A DNA stretch of 64,000 nucleotides. Source: an uncultured Dehalococcoidia bacterium (lineage in GTDB: Bacteria; Chloroflexota; Dehalococcoidia; Lucifugimonadales; UBA3495). The stretch is taken from positions 124,001 through 188,000 of the forward strand of contig CATOSP010000003.1 in assembly GCA_951812625.1 (NCBI GenBank), read 5' to 3'. The stretch's first letter is position 1. Each line of letters starts with the position of its first letter. A program made the translations under genes and the position numbers. Shown here in pieces: positions 52,775 through 61,622 of this stretch. Under the pieces are notes generated by a model that was not told where the DNA came from, did not search any database, and saw only the letters and a program-made list of their open reading frames with translations.

Positions 52775-52826
52775 GGTGAGAGTGTCCGGAAATGTCCGGA
52801 AATGACCGGAAAAATGGTATTTTCGC
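52775..52826 (+). repeat. Dispersed CCGGAAATGA-type repeat, short copy
   Basis: TCCGGAAATG occurs twice in exact 10-base register (52785-52804), followed by ACCGGAAAAA and an AT-rich step, then TTTTCGCC. It has the same order as the 11-12 kb copies. Confidence 0.75.
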
Positions 52827-53048
52827 CGCCGGTCAGCTATGCCACCTGAAATGGAACGCTGCCATTCTGGAACTCCCAGGTTGTCGTACCGGCGCCAGAC
52901 GGCTAATATTTTTCACGGTGGCATTCCCAACCCCCGGCATGAGCGGTCACCGTTAATGGCTGACTTGGCGATGACGAGTTGTCTCGTCTCTGCCGCCGCG
53001 ATTCACGCCGCGCCATACCCGCCCGACGCGACAACGAGGTGCTATTAC

Positions 53049-55190
53049 ATGGCCGATACTTCCACACCATCCCCTGGCGACAACGAAGCTGCAGGCAGCT
53101 CTGTGAAGCCAGTCGTTGCGCCACCTGTGGCCGGGGAGCGGCCCCACAGTTTCACCCATCACGGCATCACCATTGAGGACCCGTGGCATTGGCTCCGGGA
53201 CCCCGGCTACCCGACCGTGGAAGACGCCGACGTGCTGGCTTACCTGGAAGCGGAGAACAAATACTTCGAAGATTGGATGTCCCCACACCAGGAGCTGACA
53301 GACACGGTATTCGAGGAGATCAAGGCGCGGCAGCAGCCGGACCTGTCGAGCGTGCCGTGGAAGCGCGGCAACTGGTACTACCAGTGGAGCTACCAGGAGG
53401 GAAGCCAGTACCGCGTGTGGAAACGTTGGACGGCCGATGCTCAGAACGCCAGGGAAGCGCCAACCGACGACGCACGGACGATTCTGGATGAACCGGAGCT
53501 GTCGAAAGACCATGAGTACTTCCGCCTCGGTTCCATGTCGGTGGGCAACGGCGGCTCCCTTCTCGCCTACAGCACCGACACCAACGGCTCCGAGCGGTTC
53601 AAAATGGTGGTCAAAGACCTCGAAACCGGAGATTTGCTGGAGGAGGAAATCGAGGAGACCACCGGGAACGTGGTGTGGTCGGCTGACGACGCATCCTTCC
53701 TCTACACACTGGTGGACGAGAACTGGCGTCCGTGGCAGGTGCGCCGTCACGTGCTTGGCCAACCCGTAGAGCAAGATTCCATAGTCTATGAGGAGTCCGA
53801 CCCCGGTTTCTTCGTTGGCCTCGCCCTCACCACGTCCAGGGAGTACATCCTCATCGGCGCAGGCGACCACGTCACTTCCGAGGTCCGGCTCATTCCCGCG
53901 TCCGACCCCGGCGCATCGCCACTTGTAGTTTCTCCCCGCCGGACCGGCCACGAATACTCTTTGGACCACCAGGGCGACCGCTTCGTCATCCGCACCAACG
54001 ACACCCACAAAAACGCCCGCCTGGTCACCGCCCCCGCCAGCGACCCCACCGAGAATGCATGGGAGCCCCTGGTGGACGCCTCCGACTCCCACTACATCCG
54101 GGATTGCAAGGCGTTCCAGGACTTCATCGCCGTGGAGGAACGCATCGACGGACTGGACCAGGTGCGCCTCATCCACCGCGCGGGCGAGTCGGTCTACATA
54201 TCCTTCCCCGAGCCAGCCTACGCCGCTGGCATGGACATGAACCCGGAATTCCAGGCGGACACACTGCGCCTGGAGTACACGTCGATGGTGACGCCGAGCA
54301 CAGTGTTCGACTACCACGTTGACACTGGTGAACTCGAGGTGCGCAAGGTGCAGGAGATACCAAGCGGGTACGACGCCTCTGAATACGTCACGGAGCGGGC
54401 GCTGGCCACGGCCCGCGACGGCGTGCAGGTCCCCGTCTCCATCGTCCGGCGCAGGGACACGCCGGTGGACGGGACTGCGCCGCTGTACCTCTACGGCTAC
54501 GGCGCATACGGTTACGCCATCCCGCCGTCCTTCTCCACCTCTCGCCTGTCATTGCTGGACCGGGGGTTCATCTACGCCCTCGCTCACATTCGCGGGGGCG
54601 ACGACCTCGGTTACCACTGGTACGAGGCAGGCAAGCTGGACAGGCGCACCAACACCTTCAACGATTTCGTGGACGTGGCACGTTACCTGGTGGAGCAGGG
54701 ATATGGCGCCGAGGGCCGAATCGCCATCGCCGGGGGCAGCGCCGGAGGCCAGCTTATGGGCGCAGTAGTGAACCAGGCACCGGAACTGTGGGGCGCTGTT
54801 GCCGCCCATGTCCCCTTCGTGGACGTGCTCAACACGATCCTGGACGATACCTTGCCCCTCACGCCCATCGAGTGGCCCGAGTGGGGCAACCCGTTGGAGG
54901 ACAGGGATGTGTTCGAGTACATGCGCTCCTATTCCCCTTACGACCAGCTCAAGCCCCGTGGCTACCCTTCCATGCTGGTGACCGCCGGTCTGAATGACCC
55001 CCGGGTCACCTACTGGGAACCAGCCAAGTACGTGGCCAAGCTTCGGTCCCTAAAGACCGACGCCAACCCACTGCTGCTGAAGACCAACATGGGCGCGGGT
55101 CACGGCGGCAGGTCGGGAAGATTCGATCGCCTCTACGAAGTGGCCGAGGAGTACACCTTCATCCTGGCAAGTATGGGCCTGCTGGAGTAG
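53049..55190 (+). CDS. S9 family peptidase (prolyl oligopeptidase/oligopeptidase B type)
   Basis: 713 residues from the ATG at 53049; the frame is open further upstream, but that part lacks family similarity and crosses the repeat. The N-terminal beta-propeller (about 30-430) starts HHGITIEDPWHWLRDP, then LAYLEAENKYFEDWM, classical for S9A. The alpha/beta hydrolase domain has YLYGYGAYGYAIPPSFSTSR, HIRGGDDLGYHWYEAGKL, then the nucleophile IAGGSAGGQLMGAV (Ser at about 564), the Asp region GLNDPRVTYWEPAKYV and His in NMGAGHGGRSGRF. It cuts short peptides at Pro or basic residues in the cytoplasm. Confidence 0.94.
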   Translation: MADTSTPSPGDNEAAGSSVKPVVAPPVAGERPHSFTHHGITIEDPWHWLRDPGYPTVEDADVLAYLEAENKYFEDWMSPHQELTDTVFEEIKARQQPDLSSVPWKRGNWYYQWSYQEGSQYRVWKRWTADAQNAREAPTDDARTILDEPELSKDHEYFRLGSMSVGNGGSLLAYSTDTNGSERFKMVVKDLETGDLLEEEIEETTGNVVWSADDASFLYTLVDENWRPWQVRRHVLGQPVEQDSIVYEESDPGFFVGLALTTSREYILIGAGDHVTSEVRLIPASDPGASPLVVSPRRTGHEYSLDHQGDRFVIRTNDTHKNARLVTAPASDPTENAWEPLVDASDSHYIRDCKAFQDFIAVEERIDGLDQVRLIHRAGESVYISFPEPAYAAGMDMNPEFQADTLRLEYTSMVTPSTVFDYHVDTGELEVRKVQEIPSGYDASEYVTERALATARDGVQVPVSIVRRRDTPVDGTAPLYLYGYGAYGYAIPPSFSTSRLSLLDRGFIYALAHIRGGDDLGYHWYEAGKLDRRTNTFNDFVDVARYLVEQGYGAEGRIAIAGGSAGGQLMGAVVNQAPELWGAVAAHVPFVDVLNTILDDTLPLTPIEWPEWGNPLEDRDVFEYMRSYSPYDQLKPRGYPSMLVTAGLNDPRVTYWEPAKYVAKLRSLKTDANPLLLKTNMGAGHGGRSGRFDRLYEVAEEYTFILASMGLLE

Positions 55191-55248
55191 GGAATCTATC
55201 AGGGTTGGTGGGTGCGCCGGACCTGAAGGGTATGGGAGGAAAACGGGG

Positions 55249-55641
55249 ATGAGGATCGTTCACATCATCGCGATTGTGCTCGCGGCCCTGCACCTGGTGT
55301 TTACCGGGCTTACCGGCATGGTAGGCCTGTTTGCCGACGGGGGCACCCCGTGGGAGCGCATCCTGGTTTCCGGGGTCCACCCCCTTGCGGCCGCCGCCCT
55401 GCTGCTGGTCCTCATAGCCCCGCTGTCTGCCAGGAAGTGGTCTGTCTGGGTGGTCGTCTTGCTATTGCTGGTCAGCATCCTGGGAGACGTCGCCATATAC
55501 ATGGCCATGAGCAGTGGAGCCATCAAGGGCGACGCCGAGCTGGCCATCGCCTTTGCGGTGGTACCGGTCCTGGGAGTGCTCTACCTCCTCGCCCGCGCCG
55601 TGGGGCAAGGGAGGGTCACCGGGACCGGACAGGCTGGGTAA
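55249..55641 (+). CDS. Small membrane protein, unknown
   Basis: 130 residues with four hydrophobic segments (about 5-28, 42-60, 66-86 and 98-116). The first, RIVHIIAIVLAALHLVFTGL, might be read as a signal, but the later segments make an integral membrane protein more likely. No motif is known to me. It lies 58 bases downstream of the oligopeptidase and 69 bases upstream of the GATase-like gene on the same strand, so all three may be co-transcribed. Confidence 0.7.
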   Translation: MRIVHIIAIVLAALHLVFTGLTGMVGLFADGGTPWERILVSGVHPLAAAALLLVLIAPLSARKWSVWVVVLLLLVSILGDVAIYMAMSSGAIKGDAELAIAFAVVPVLGVLYLLARAVGQGRVTGTGQAG

Positions 55642-55710
55642 CGCGGCCCATCGCATTGGTTTGCCCTGGATGGTGGTCGTCCCCACTCCAGACCTTGGGA
55701 AATAGCCTAG

Positions 55711-56469
55711 ATGCCAAAACTCGCGCTGATAATCCGCCATGCTGGACCCGAGACCCTGGCCGAAAACTATACCTCGGCCCTGGTTGAACGCGGCTTCGAA
55801 TTCTGCCCTCTCAACGTCTACGAAAGCGCTCCCGGTTTCGACAAGTTTGATCCGCCGGGTCTTGATGAAGTTGACCTGGTCATCTCCCTTGGTGGTCCCC
55901 AGTCGGCCAACGACTGCTACCCTGCGCTGCGTTCAGAGCGGCGGTATCTCTCCGACGCCATGTCCGCGGGCGTGCCGGTCTTCGGAGTATGCCTGGGCGC
56001 GCAACTATTGGCCCGGACCTTGGGCGGAGAGGTAAGTCCCACGGGCGGCTACGAGTTTGGCCTTCGCAAGATATGGGTAACCGAAGAAGGGGGCCGTGAC
56101 CCGGTATTCAGCAAGCTGCGAGTGCCCCTCGTCCCGACCCTCCACGGCGAGTGCTTCACCGTTCCGCCCGGCGCTGTCGAACTGGCATTCGGATACATGC
56201 TGTGCCGTGACGGTACGTTCCGGAGGCAGAGCCTCGCCTTCCGGTACGGCGTCTCCTACGCTTTCCAGTTCGAGCCTCAGCTTACCCTCAACGAGCTGCG
56301 AGTCTGGAACCGGGAATTGGCCGACGACTACAAGCTGATGGGCCCCATTTTCGATCCATCATTCGAGGCTGAGGCCCACCTTCGGGAGTTCGCCGCCTAT
56401 TCCCCGATATACGAGGCCCAGTCCAGGGAGATGCTGATGGCCTTCTGCGACAACGCAGGGCTGGTCTAG
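55711..56469 (+). CDS. Class I glutamine amidotransferase-like protein with altered triad
   Basis: 252 residues. The fold markers are present: LVISLGGPQSAND (about 52-64, the oxyanion strand), then the nucleophile elbow VFGVCLGAQLLARTLGG with Cys94. The second half has LVPTLHGECFTVPPGAVELA, aligning to the usual WHGDTF region. At the His-Glu dyad, the normal QFHPE reads QFEPQ, i.e. Glu188 and Gln190, so the catalytic His and Glu seem lost. It may be an inactive relative or may use different chemistry. The nearest active relatives are GMP-synthase-like stand-alone GATases. Confidence 0.82.
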   Translation: MPKLALIIRHAGPETLAENYTSALVERGFEFCPLNVYESAPGFDKFDPPGLDEVDLVISLGGPQSANDCYPALRSERRYLSDAMSAGVPVFGVCLGAQLLARTLGGEVSPTGGYEFGLRKIWVTEEGGRDPVFSKLRVPLVPTLHGECFTVPPGAVELAFGYMLCRDGTFRRQSLAFRYGVSYAFQFEPQLTLNELRVWNRELADDYKLMGPIFDPSFEAEAHLREFAAYSPIYEAQSREMLMAFCDNAGLV

Positions 56470-56480
56470 GTTCGTTGCGT

Positions 56481-57638
56481 CTACGGCTCCCCGAAACACT
56501 TGACCGCGTTGTCCCACAGGATCTTCGGTAGCAGTTCCTCGTCCAGGGCTTGCCAGTTCAACACCAGGTCAACAGAGCCGGGGAAACGGGTCTCCGGGTG
56601 GGGATAGTCGGAGCTGTACATCAGCAGATGGCTTCCCATCATGTCCGACACCATCTTGACCATTTCCTGCCCCTCGTGAAGCACGATGGAGGCGAAGAAC
56701 CTTCCGCCGGTCATGTACTCGGCTATGGAGTGCTTCAACTCCGGAACGTAGCCCATGTATTCCACCTGGTCCTGCATCCGCGCGGTCCAGAAGGGCAGCC
56801 ACCCGAACCCGGACTCCAGGATCGAGAACCGGATGGAGGGATATCGGTCCATGTTCCCGGCCCCCATGAACGAAGCAACCGCTCTCATGGCCCCCCACGG
56901 GTGCGACGCGGTGCGGCCCAGGAACGGGTTCTGCCAGAGGTCCCTGTATCCCGGATACCCGCCCGAGAACGAGTGATGGACTACGCACAATCCCTCTTCC
57001 TCCACCGCGGCCCAGATGGGATGCAGCGACGGGTGGTCCATCGGGAAGTCCAGGGGCAGGTTCAGCCAGATTCCCACGGCCCAGGATGACTTGCCCCACG
57101 TCTTGATCTCCTGCACCGAGTCCTCGATGAACCTTGCGTCCAAGGTGAGCAGGGCCTTGAGGCGGTGGGGCGATGTCCCGCAGAAGTCGTTCAGGAACCG
57201 GTGGTTCGCCCGGATGAACTCGGCGTCCACCTTGGGGTCGTCGTGGCCTCGGGGCACCCCGGGCACCATGAGTTGCACATCCACACCCTCTTCGTCCATG
57301 TCCCGCAGCCGGCTCTCCGCCACCCACTCACCGTCGGCTGTGGGCAGCTTGGACCCCATGAACTTCTGGGTCCGGCGTTCCGCGTTGGGTTCGGGAGCAG
57401 CTTCGCCCAGGGTGCGGGGCGCATCCGACCCCCAGCCGCCTCCGAAGCCGCCCAGGCTGTAGCGGTGAGAGTAGGGAGGCTCCAGGGTAGACCCCGCGGA
57501 GGTCCGCCTGATTGGAGTCTTGTACTTCTCAAGTTCCGGGACCAGCCCTTTGACGGACGAAGCCAGGTACGGTTCAAGCTCCTCTGCTGAGGCGGTTACG
57601 TGCGTATCCGAGTCGTACACCTTGAATCCGTTTCTCAT
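56481..57638 (-). CDS. Amidohydrolase family 2 protein (ACMSD-like metal hydrolase)
   Basis: 385 residues from the ATG at 57638, with GAGGAGCGGGAT ahead of it; a TTG 30 bases earlier lacks this. TIM-barrel markers: YDSDTHVTASAEEL (about 7-20; DxH replaced by DTH, the first metal site), ESRLRDMDEEGVDVQLMVPG, then VVHHSFSGGYPGYR (about 218-231) and LLMYSSDYPHPETRFPGSVD (about 340-359, the catalytic Asp). The family decarboxylates or hydrolyses aromatic or small carboxylic acids with one Zn. It is common in Chloroflexota catabolic regions. Substrate unknown. Confidence 0.9.
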   Translation of the reverse strand: MRNGFKVYDSDTHVTASAEELEPYLASSVKGLVPELEKYKTPIRRTSAGSTLEPPYSHRYSLGGFGGGWGSDAPRTLGEAAPEPNAERRTQKFMGSKLPTADGEWVAESRLRDMDEEGVDVQLMVPGVPRGHDDPKVDAEFIRANHRFLNDFCGTSPHRLKALLTLDARFIEDSVQEIKTWGKSSWAVGIWLNLPLDFPMDHPSLHPIWAAVEEEGLCVVHHSFSGGYPGYRDLWQNPFLGRTASHPWGAMRAVASFMGAGNMDRYPSIRFSILESGFGWLPFWTARMQDQVEYMGYVPELKHSIAEYMTGGRFFASIVLHEGQEMVKMVSDMMGSHLLMYSSDYPHPETRFPGSVDLVLNWQALDEELLPKILWDNAVKCFGEP

Positions 57639-58137
57639 ATCCCGCTCCTCTACCGAATCTATAGACAACCGTAGCTTGGCCGTATTCTATCCGAAATACA
57701 GAGGTGAGAGGCAAAGCCGAATACCTCTAGTTCAAACACCATTCGATGCAGCGGGGCAACGCCGCAATTCGGGCGGGCCGGTCCCGCCCAATCAGTCATC
57801 GCCAGGGCAATTGCCATTCTCACAATTCCTTTATGCAATCCTCTGGCATTACCACGAGTTTGTTACAACTTCCGGATAATATGAGAACGTTCTACTAGCA
57901 CACACTTGCAATAGATGACGGAGCAACCAGGGTGGCGGACGAGTTTGACGGCGTTCTGGCGAATTGTGGTTGGGCTGGCCACTGGTTGGGCTGGTCAATT
58001 GTAGATGAGGTAAGGAGACCGGACCGTTGTTCGCACGTCCTGCACCTGTGTGCGAATCAGCCTGAACGTTAGTCTGGAATGTTTACCAGCAATATCCTGC
58101 CGGTGCCCGATACACACTGAACTCCGCGAGAAATGCC
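57639..58137. other. Intergenic region, no gene found
   Basis: These 499 bases between divergent genes show no convincing coding frame. There is a 10-bp palindrome, AGAACGTTCT, at about 57883, and a doubled ggttgggctgg at about 57968-57995. Its relevance is unclear. Confidence 0.3.
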
Positions 58138-59892
58138 TTGGCAACACAACAGTCGAACGACCACATTCGATACGAGCCGGATGAGAGTTGTCCGCTCATC
58201 GTATCCACCATAGCCAGCTTTCAGGGAGTGCTGCTGGTCCTGACGCCGATGGTGACGGCGGTGACAACCACCGCCCTCGTGGCAGGGCAGTCGGAAGCCT
58301 ATCTTATCTGGGCCGCCTTTGCCTCCTTCCTGGTCTGCGGCGTGATCACGGCCCTCCAGGCCGGACGGGTCTGGAGGTTCGGCACGGGGCACGTACTGCT
58401 CACCGCAGCCAGCGTCTCCCTCATCGTAGTGAGCGTTCCCGCACTGTCGGCGGGAGGCCCTGGCCTGCTTGCCACAGTTATCGTCGCCGGTGCCCTTTCC
58501 CAATTTGCCCTGTCGCTGTGGTTGCCGCTGTTGCGCCGGATCATAACTCCCGTTGTCACCGGCACCGCGCTCATGCTGCTCGCCGCCACGGTCATACCCA
58601 TCGCTGCAAACCGCGTAATCGTCCTGCCGGAAGGGGCAACGCCATTCTCCGGGCCGGCCGTCGGCCTCACCACCCTCGTCGTACTTGCCTTGCTGGGACT
58701 GCGGGTTTCGGGAGGATGGCGGCTCTGGGTCCCCGTCATCGCCATCGGCGCGGGCTGCATCGCTTCTATCCCCTTCGGGCTGTATAACTTCCAGCTGGTT
58801 GCCCAATCCCCGTGGGTGGGCATACCCGGCGTCTGGTTCCCCGACTTTGAGGTGCCGGAAGTCTCGGCTGTCGTTGCTTTGCTCCCTATGGCCATCATCG
58901 TGGTGATGATCAACGGCATCAAGAACATGGGAGACAGCGTGGTGGTGCAGCGCCTCTCCCGCCGTTCTCCACCGGCGACCGATTACCGTCTGGTCCAGGG
59001 ATCGCTGAACGCCAACGGGTTGGGGGTCCTGCTCAGCGGCCTTGCCGGGTCACCGCCGACGACCATCAACTCCGCGACCAGTGGCTCCCTCGTAAGCCTC
59101 ACCGGGGTCGCCAGCCGGAACGTGGGGTACATAGCCGGGGCGATGCTCATAGCGCTGGCTTTCTCTCCCAAGCTGACGGCCTGCCTGCTGATCATCCCCG
59201 GCCCGGTCATGGGTGCCTACCTGCTGGTGGTTATGGGGACCTACATAGTGGAGGGAATTCGGACTGTCGGACAGGAAGGGCTGGACCAGAAAAAGGCGCT
59301 GATAGTGGGGCTGGCGTTCTCCTTCGGCCTTGCTCTCGAGACCTCCGACATCATCGCCAGTTTGCCCGGCAATGTCTGGCTTCAGTTCCTGGATAACGGG
59401 CTTACTGCAGGCACCGTTGCGGTCGTGCTGATGACCTGGTTCGCGGAACTCACCAGCCCAAGGGCAAGACGTCTGCAGGCACGACTGAGCGCGGACGCCC
59501 TGCCGGAAATTGACGGCTTCCTGCGTCAGGTGGCCGACAGGCTCAAGTGGGAAGAACGCGCCACCCAGAGATTGTGCGCTGCAGGAGAAGAAGTGTTGTG
59601 GAGCCTGATGGAAACCGGGAGCGAGGATAAGCCGGACACTCCGAGGCGGCTGTCAGTTGTGGCGCGACCCGGCAACAACCTGGTCGAGCTTGAATTCTTC
59701 TCTTCGTTGCCGGGGGACAACCTGCAGGACCGGCTGGCCTATATGAGCGATGACGCCCCCCAGGAAAACGAGGCAGCCTTCCGCTTGCTCACCCACTACG
59801 CCCAGTCGGTCCGGCACCAGAAGTATCACGGAGTAGACATTGTGCATGTGACCGTTGCGGATCAACCCAGCAGGGGAGTCGGGATAAGTTAA
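58138..59892 (+). CDS. NCS2-family (uracil/xanthine type) permease with C-terminal HATPase-like domain
   Basis: 584 residues from a TTG start. The first 435 residues are a nucleobase-ascorbate transporter with about 12-14 hydrophobic segments: STIASFQGVLLVLTPMVTAV, FGTGHVLLTAASVSLIVVSV, then GLAGSPPTTINSATSGSLVS (about 300-320; the NCS2 motif QNxGxxxxT is altered) and IPGPVMGAYLLVVMGTYIVE. The last 145 residues are soluble: LPEIDGFLRQVADRLKWEER, then CAAGEEVLWSLM and LVELEFFSS. They faintly resemble RsbW-type HATPase domains in order of helices and strands. The fusion is unusual; the tail might sense or gate the carrier. Confidence 0.85.
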   Translation: MATQQSNDHIRYEPDESCPLIVSTIASFQGVLLVLTPMVTAVTTTALVAGQSEAYLIWAAFASFLVCGVITALQAGRVWRFGTGHVLLTAASVSLIVVSVPALSAGGPGLLATVIVAGALSQFALSLWLPLLRRIITPVVTGTALMLLAATVIPIAANRVIVLPEGATPFSGPAVGLTTLVVLALLGLRVSGGWRLWVPVIAIGAGCIASIPFGLYNFQLVAQSPWVGIPGVWFPDFEVPEVSAVVALLPMAIIVVMINGIKNMGDSVVVQRLSRRSPPATDYRLVQGSLNANGLGVLLSGLAGSPPTTINSATSGSLVSLTGVASRNVGYIAGAMLIALAFSPKLTACLLIIPGPVMGAYLLVVMGTYIVEGIRTVGQEGLDQKKALIVGLAFSFGLALETSDIIASLPGNVWLQFLDNGLTAGTVAVVLMTWFAELTSPRARRLQARLSADALPEIDGFLRQVADRLKWEERATQRLCAAGEEVLWSLMETGSEDKPDTPRRLSVVARPGNNLVELEFFSSLPGDNLQDRLAYMSDDAPQENEAAFRLLTHYAQSVRHQKYHGVDIVHVTVADQPSRGVGIS

Positions 59893-60256
59893 GAGGCGGG
59901 TTTTCGTAGGGCTACCGCGTTTGGCCTCTGATAACCTGCGCCGCCAGGTAGCCGTAGCGATTTCTATGCTGTGGATTTAGAGGAGGGCCGGGGCGAAGAT
60001 GCCGCTCCGTTGATGGAACGTGGTCAGATGCCTCAACCATCTGCCGCCGGGTCCGGCCAGGAAGATTTACCACTGCCAGCCGACGAACAGGAGCAGTACG
60101 TTCCCGGTGGCGTACTTGTGCCCGTCTATCGACTGGAGATGCTACGTCCACTCCCACCGCACCCCGAGGGTGTCCTGCAACAGATAGACGGCTGCCAGCG
60201 CCACCACGCGCAATCAACCAACCCCACCTGTAGCCCAAGAGTAGCGTCCTGGACGG
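59893..60256. other. Intergenic region, no gene found
   Basis: These 364 bases between convergent genes hold only out-of-character frames. No repeat of the dispersed family and no clear terminator were seen. Confidence 0.3.
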
Positions 60257-61408
60257 TCAATTTGCGGTCAGGCCCGTCCCCATCTTCGTCAGCGTCTCGC
60301 ACCCATTGGTAGTGACCAGCACGGTGTCCCCCACCGACATTGCCAGCCTCTGGTCCCAGTCCAGCAGGACCATGTGCATGAAGATAACCATGTTGGGCTC
60401 CAGCGCCACCGGGTTGTCCCTGAATATCATGGGCCAGTCCATCCAGGTTGGCGGGTACAGTGCCCCCAGGCTGTATCCGCAGGCGTTCAGCCGGTGATCC
60501 CCGAAACCGGACTGGTCCAGCGACTCGGCGTGGGCGTCGAATACATCGCCGAAGGTGGAACCGGGACGGGCAGCGTCCTTGCAGGCTTGAAGCGCGTCGC
60601 AGCAGGCGGCGTGCATGGCCCGTTGCTGTTGGCCTGGTTCGCCGGTGAGGATCGTCCGCATCAGGCAGGAATGGTAATGGCGGTAAGCTCCGCCGAACTC
60701 CAGTTGCAATTGGTCGTTCGCGTCCAGCGCTCGGTAGCCCGTGAAATTCCTGACCATCAGGGCGTTCTCCCCCGACCCTATGATGAACCGGGAGGCCGCG
60801 TAGTCGCCTCCGCCGTTAAAGACCGCAGACTGCATCCCGGCCAACACCTCCTGCTCCGGCGTGCCGGGCCTGGCCAGTTGTTGCGCTGCCGCCAGTGCGT
60901 CATCGGCAAGGGCCGCAGCCTTGCGAACGTATTCCAGTTCAGCGTCGCTCTTGACCAATCTCAAGCGGCTCACAAGCTCGGAGCTGTCCTCGTATTCGCA
61001 GCGGCCCTTAATGGCGGCTTTGACGTATTCCCACCGCTGTCCCGTCAGGCACCACGCATCCATCTCGACCCCCAGCCGCTGGCCCCGACAGCCCTGCTCT
61101 TCCAGTATCTGCCAGAGGTCCTGGGCAGGGTTGCTGCCCGCGCTGTCAACCCAGATGTGGACGTCCTCGATCACCGAGGTCAACCGGGCCTGTCGCAGGT
61201 CGGCAGACCTCGTCAGCAGGACCAGCTTGCCGTCCGCACCGAGATAAAGGCATTGGAACTGCGAGTATCCCGTGGTGTCATACCCGGTCAGGTAGTACAT
61301 GCTTTCCTGCCGGAAAATCAGCAGGGCCGCCAACCCTTTGTCCTGCAATTCCGCGACAACCCTCTCCCGGCGCGCGGCCAACTCTTGCTCGGTAAAATGC
61401 AGTGGCAT
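60257..61408 (-). CDS. M24 family Xaa-Pro peptidase-like protein (creatinase/DoeA-like)
   Basis: 383 residues: creatinase_N domain (about 1-150; LLIFRQESMYYLTGYDTTGY) and pita-bread fold (about 160-383). The M24 metal ligands are not intact: the usual Asp...Asp strand reads LQLEFGGAYRHYHSCLMRTI, the HxxxE-type His region reads NACGYSLGALYPPTWMDWPM, and the final Glu pair reads MHMVLLDW...SVGDTVLVTTNGCE. This pattern, with ACGYSLG and WMDWPM, resembles non-peptidase M24 proteins such as creatinase or ectoine hydrolase DoeA. It likely cleaves a C-N bond of a small molecule. GGAGCAACGAA precedes the ATG. Divergent from the phosphotriesterase-like gene. Confidence 0.85.
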   Translation of the reverse strand: MPLHFTEQELAARRERVVAELQDKGLAALLIFRQESMYYLTGYDTTGYSQFQCLYLGADGKLVLLTRSADLRQARLTSVIEDVHIWVDSAGSNPAQDLWQILEEQGCRGQRLGVEMDAWCLTGQRWEYVKAAIKGRCEYEDSSELVSRLRLVKSDAELEYVRKAAALADDALAAAQQLARPGTPEQEVLAGMQSAVFNGGGDYAASRFIIGSGENALMVRNFTGYRALDANDQLQLEFGGAYRHYHSCLMRTILTGEPGQQQRAMHAACCDALQACKDAARPGSTFGDVFDAHAESLDQSGFGDHRLNACGYSLGALYPPTWMDWPMIFRDNPVALEPNMVIFMHMVLLDWDQRLAMSVGDTVLVTTNGCETLTKMGTGLTAN

Positions 61409-61622
61409 TTCGTTGCTCCTGGCGCCTGCTGTAGGGACCGTTTCCGACTATGGTGGGGCAGTCGATTGATTCTATCACCGCAGCAGGAGGTGGAAGCGGA
61501 GTGGAGGCGGGATGCAAATGAAGCCAACGCCTGTATAATCCGCTGAGACGCATCCCCGGAATCAAGGCCGCAAGGAGGCGGAAGCGGGGCGGCGGGATTC
61601 AGTGACCAAGCGGAGGTGTCGT

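Noticed and set aside
52839-53048. A longer start for the S9 peptidase
   Set aside because: The extra 70 residues show no signal peptide or family similarity and begin next to a dispersed repeat; the ATG at 53049 fits the normal length.
52953-54317. A 454-codon minus-strand frame opposite the oligopeptidase gene
   Set aside because: Antisense shadow; composition is typical of complement frames and the plus strand is a clear S9 peptidase.
59912-60238. A 108-codon minus-strand gene between the permease and M24 genes
   Set aside because: Arg-rich shadow-like composition, no ribosome site and no recognisable fold.
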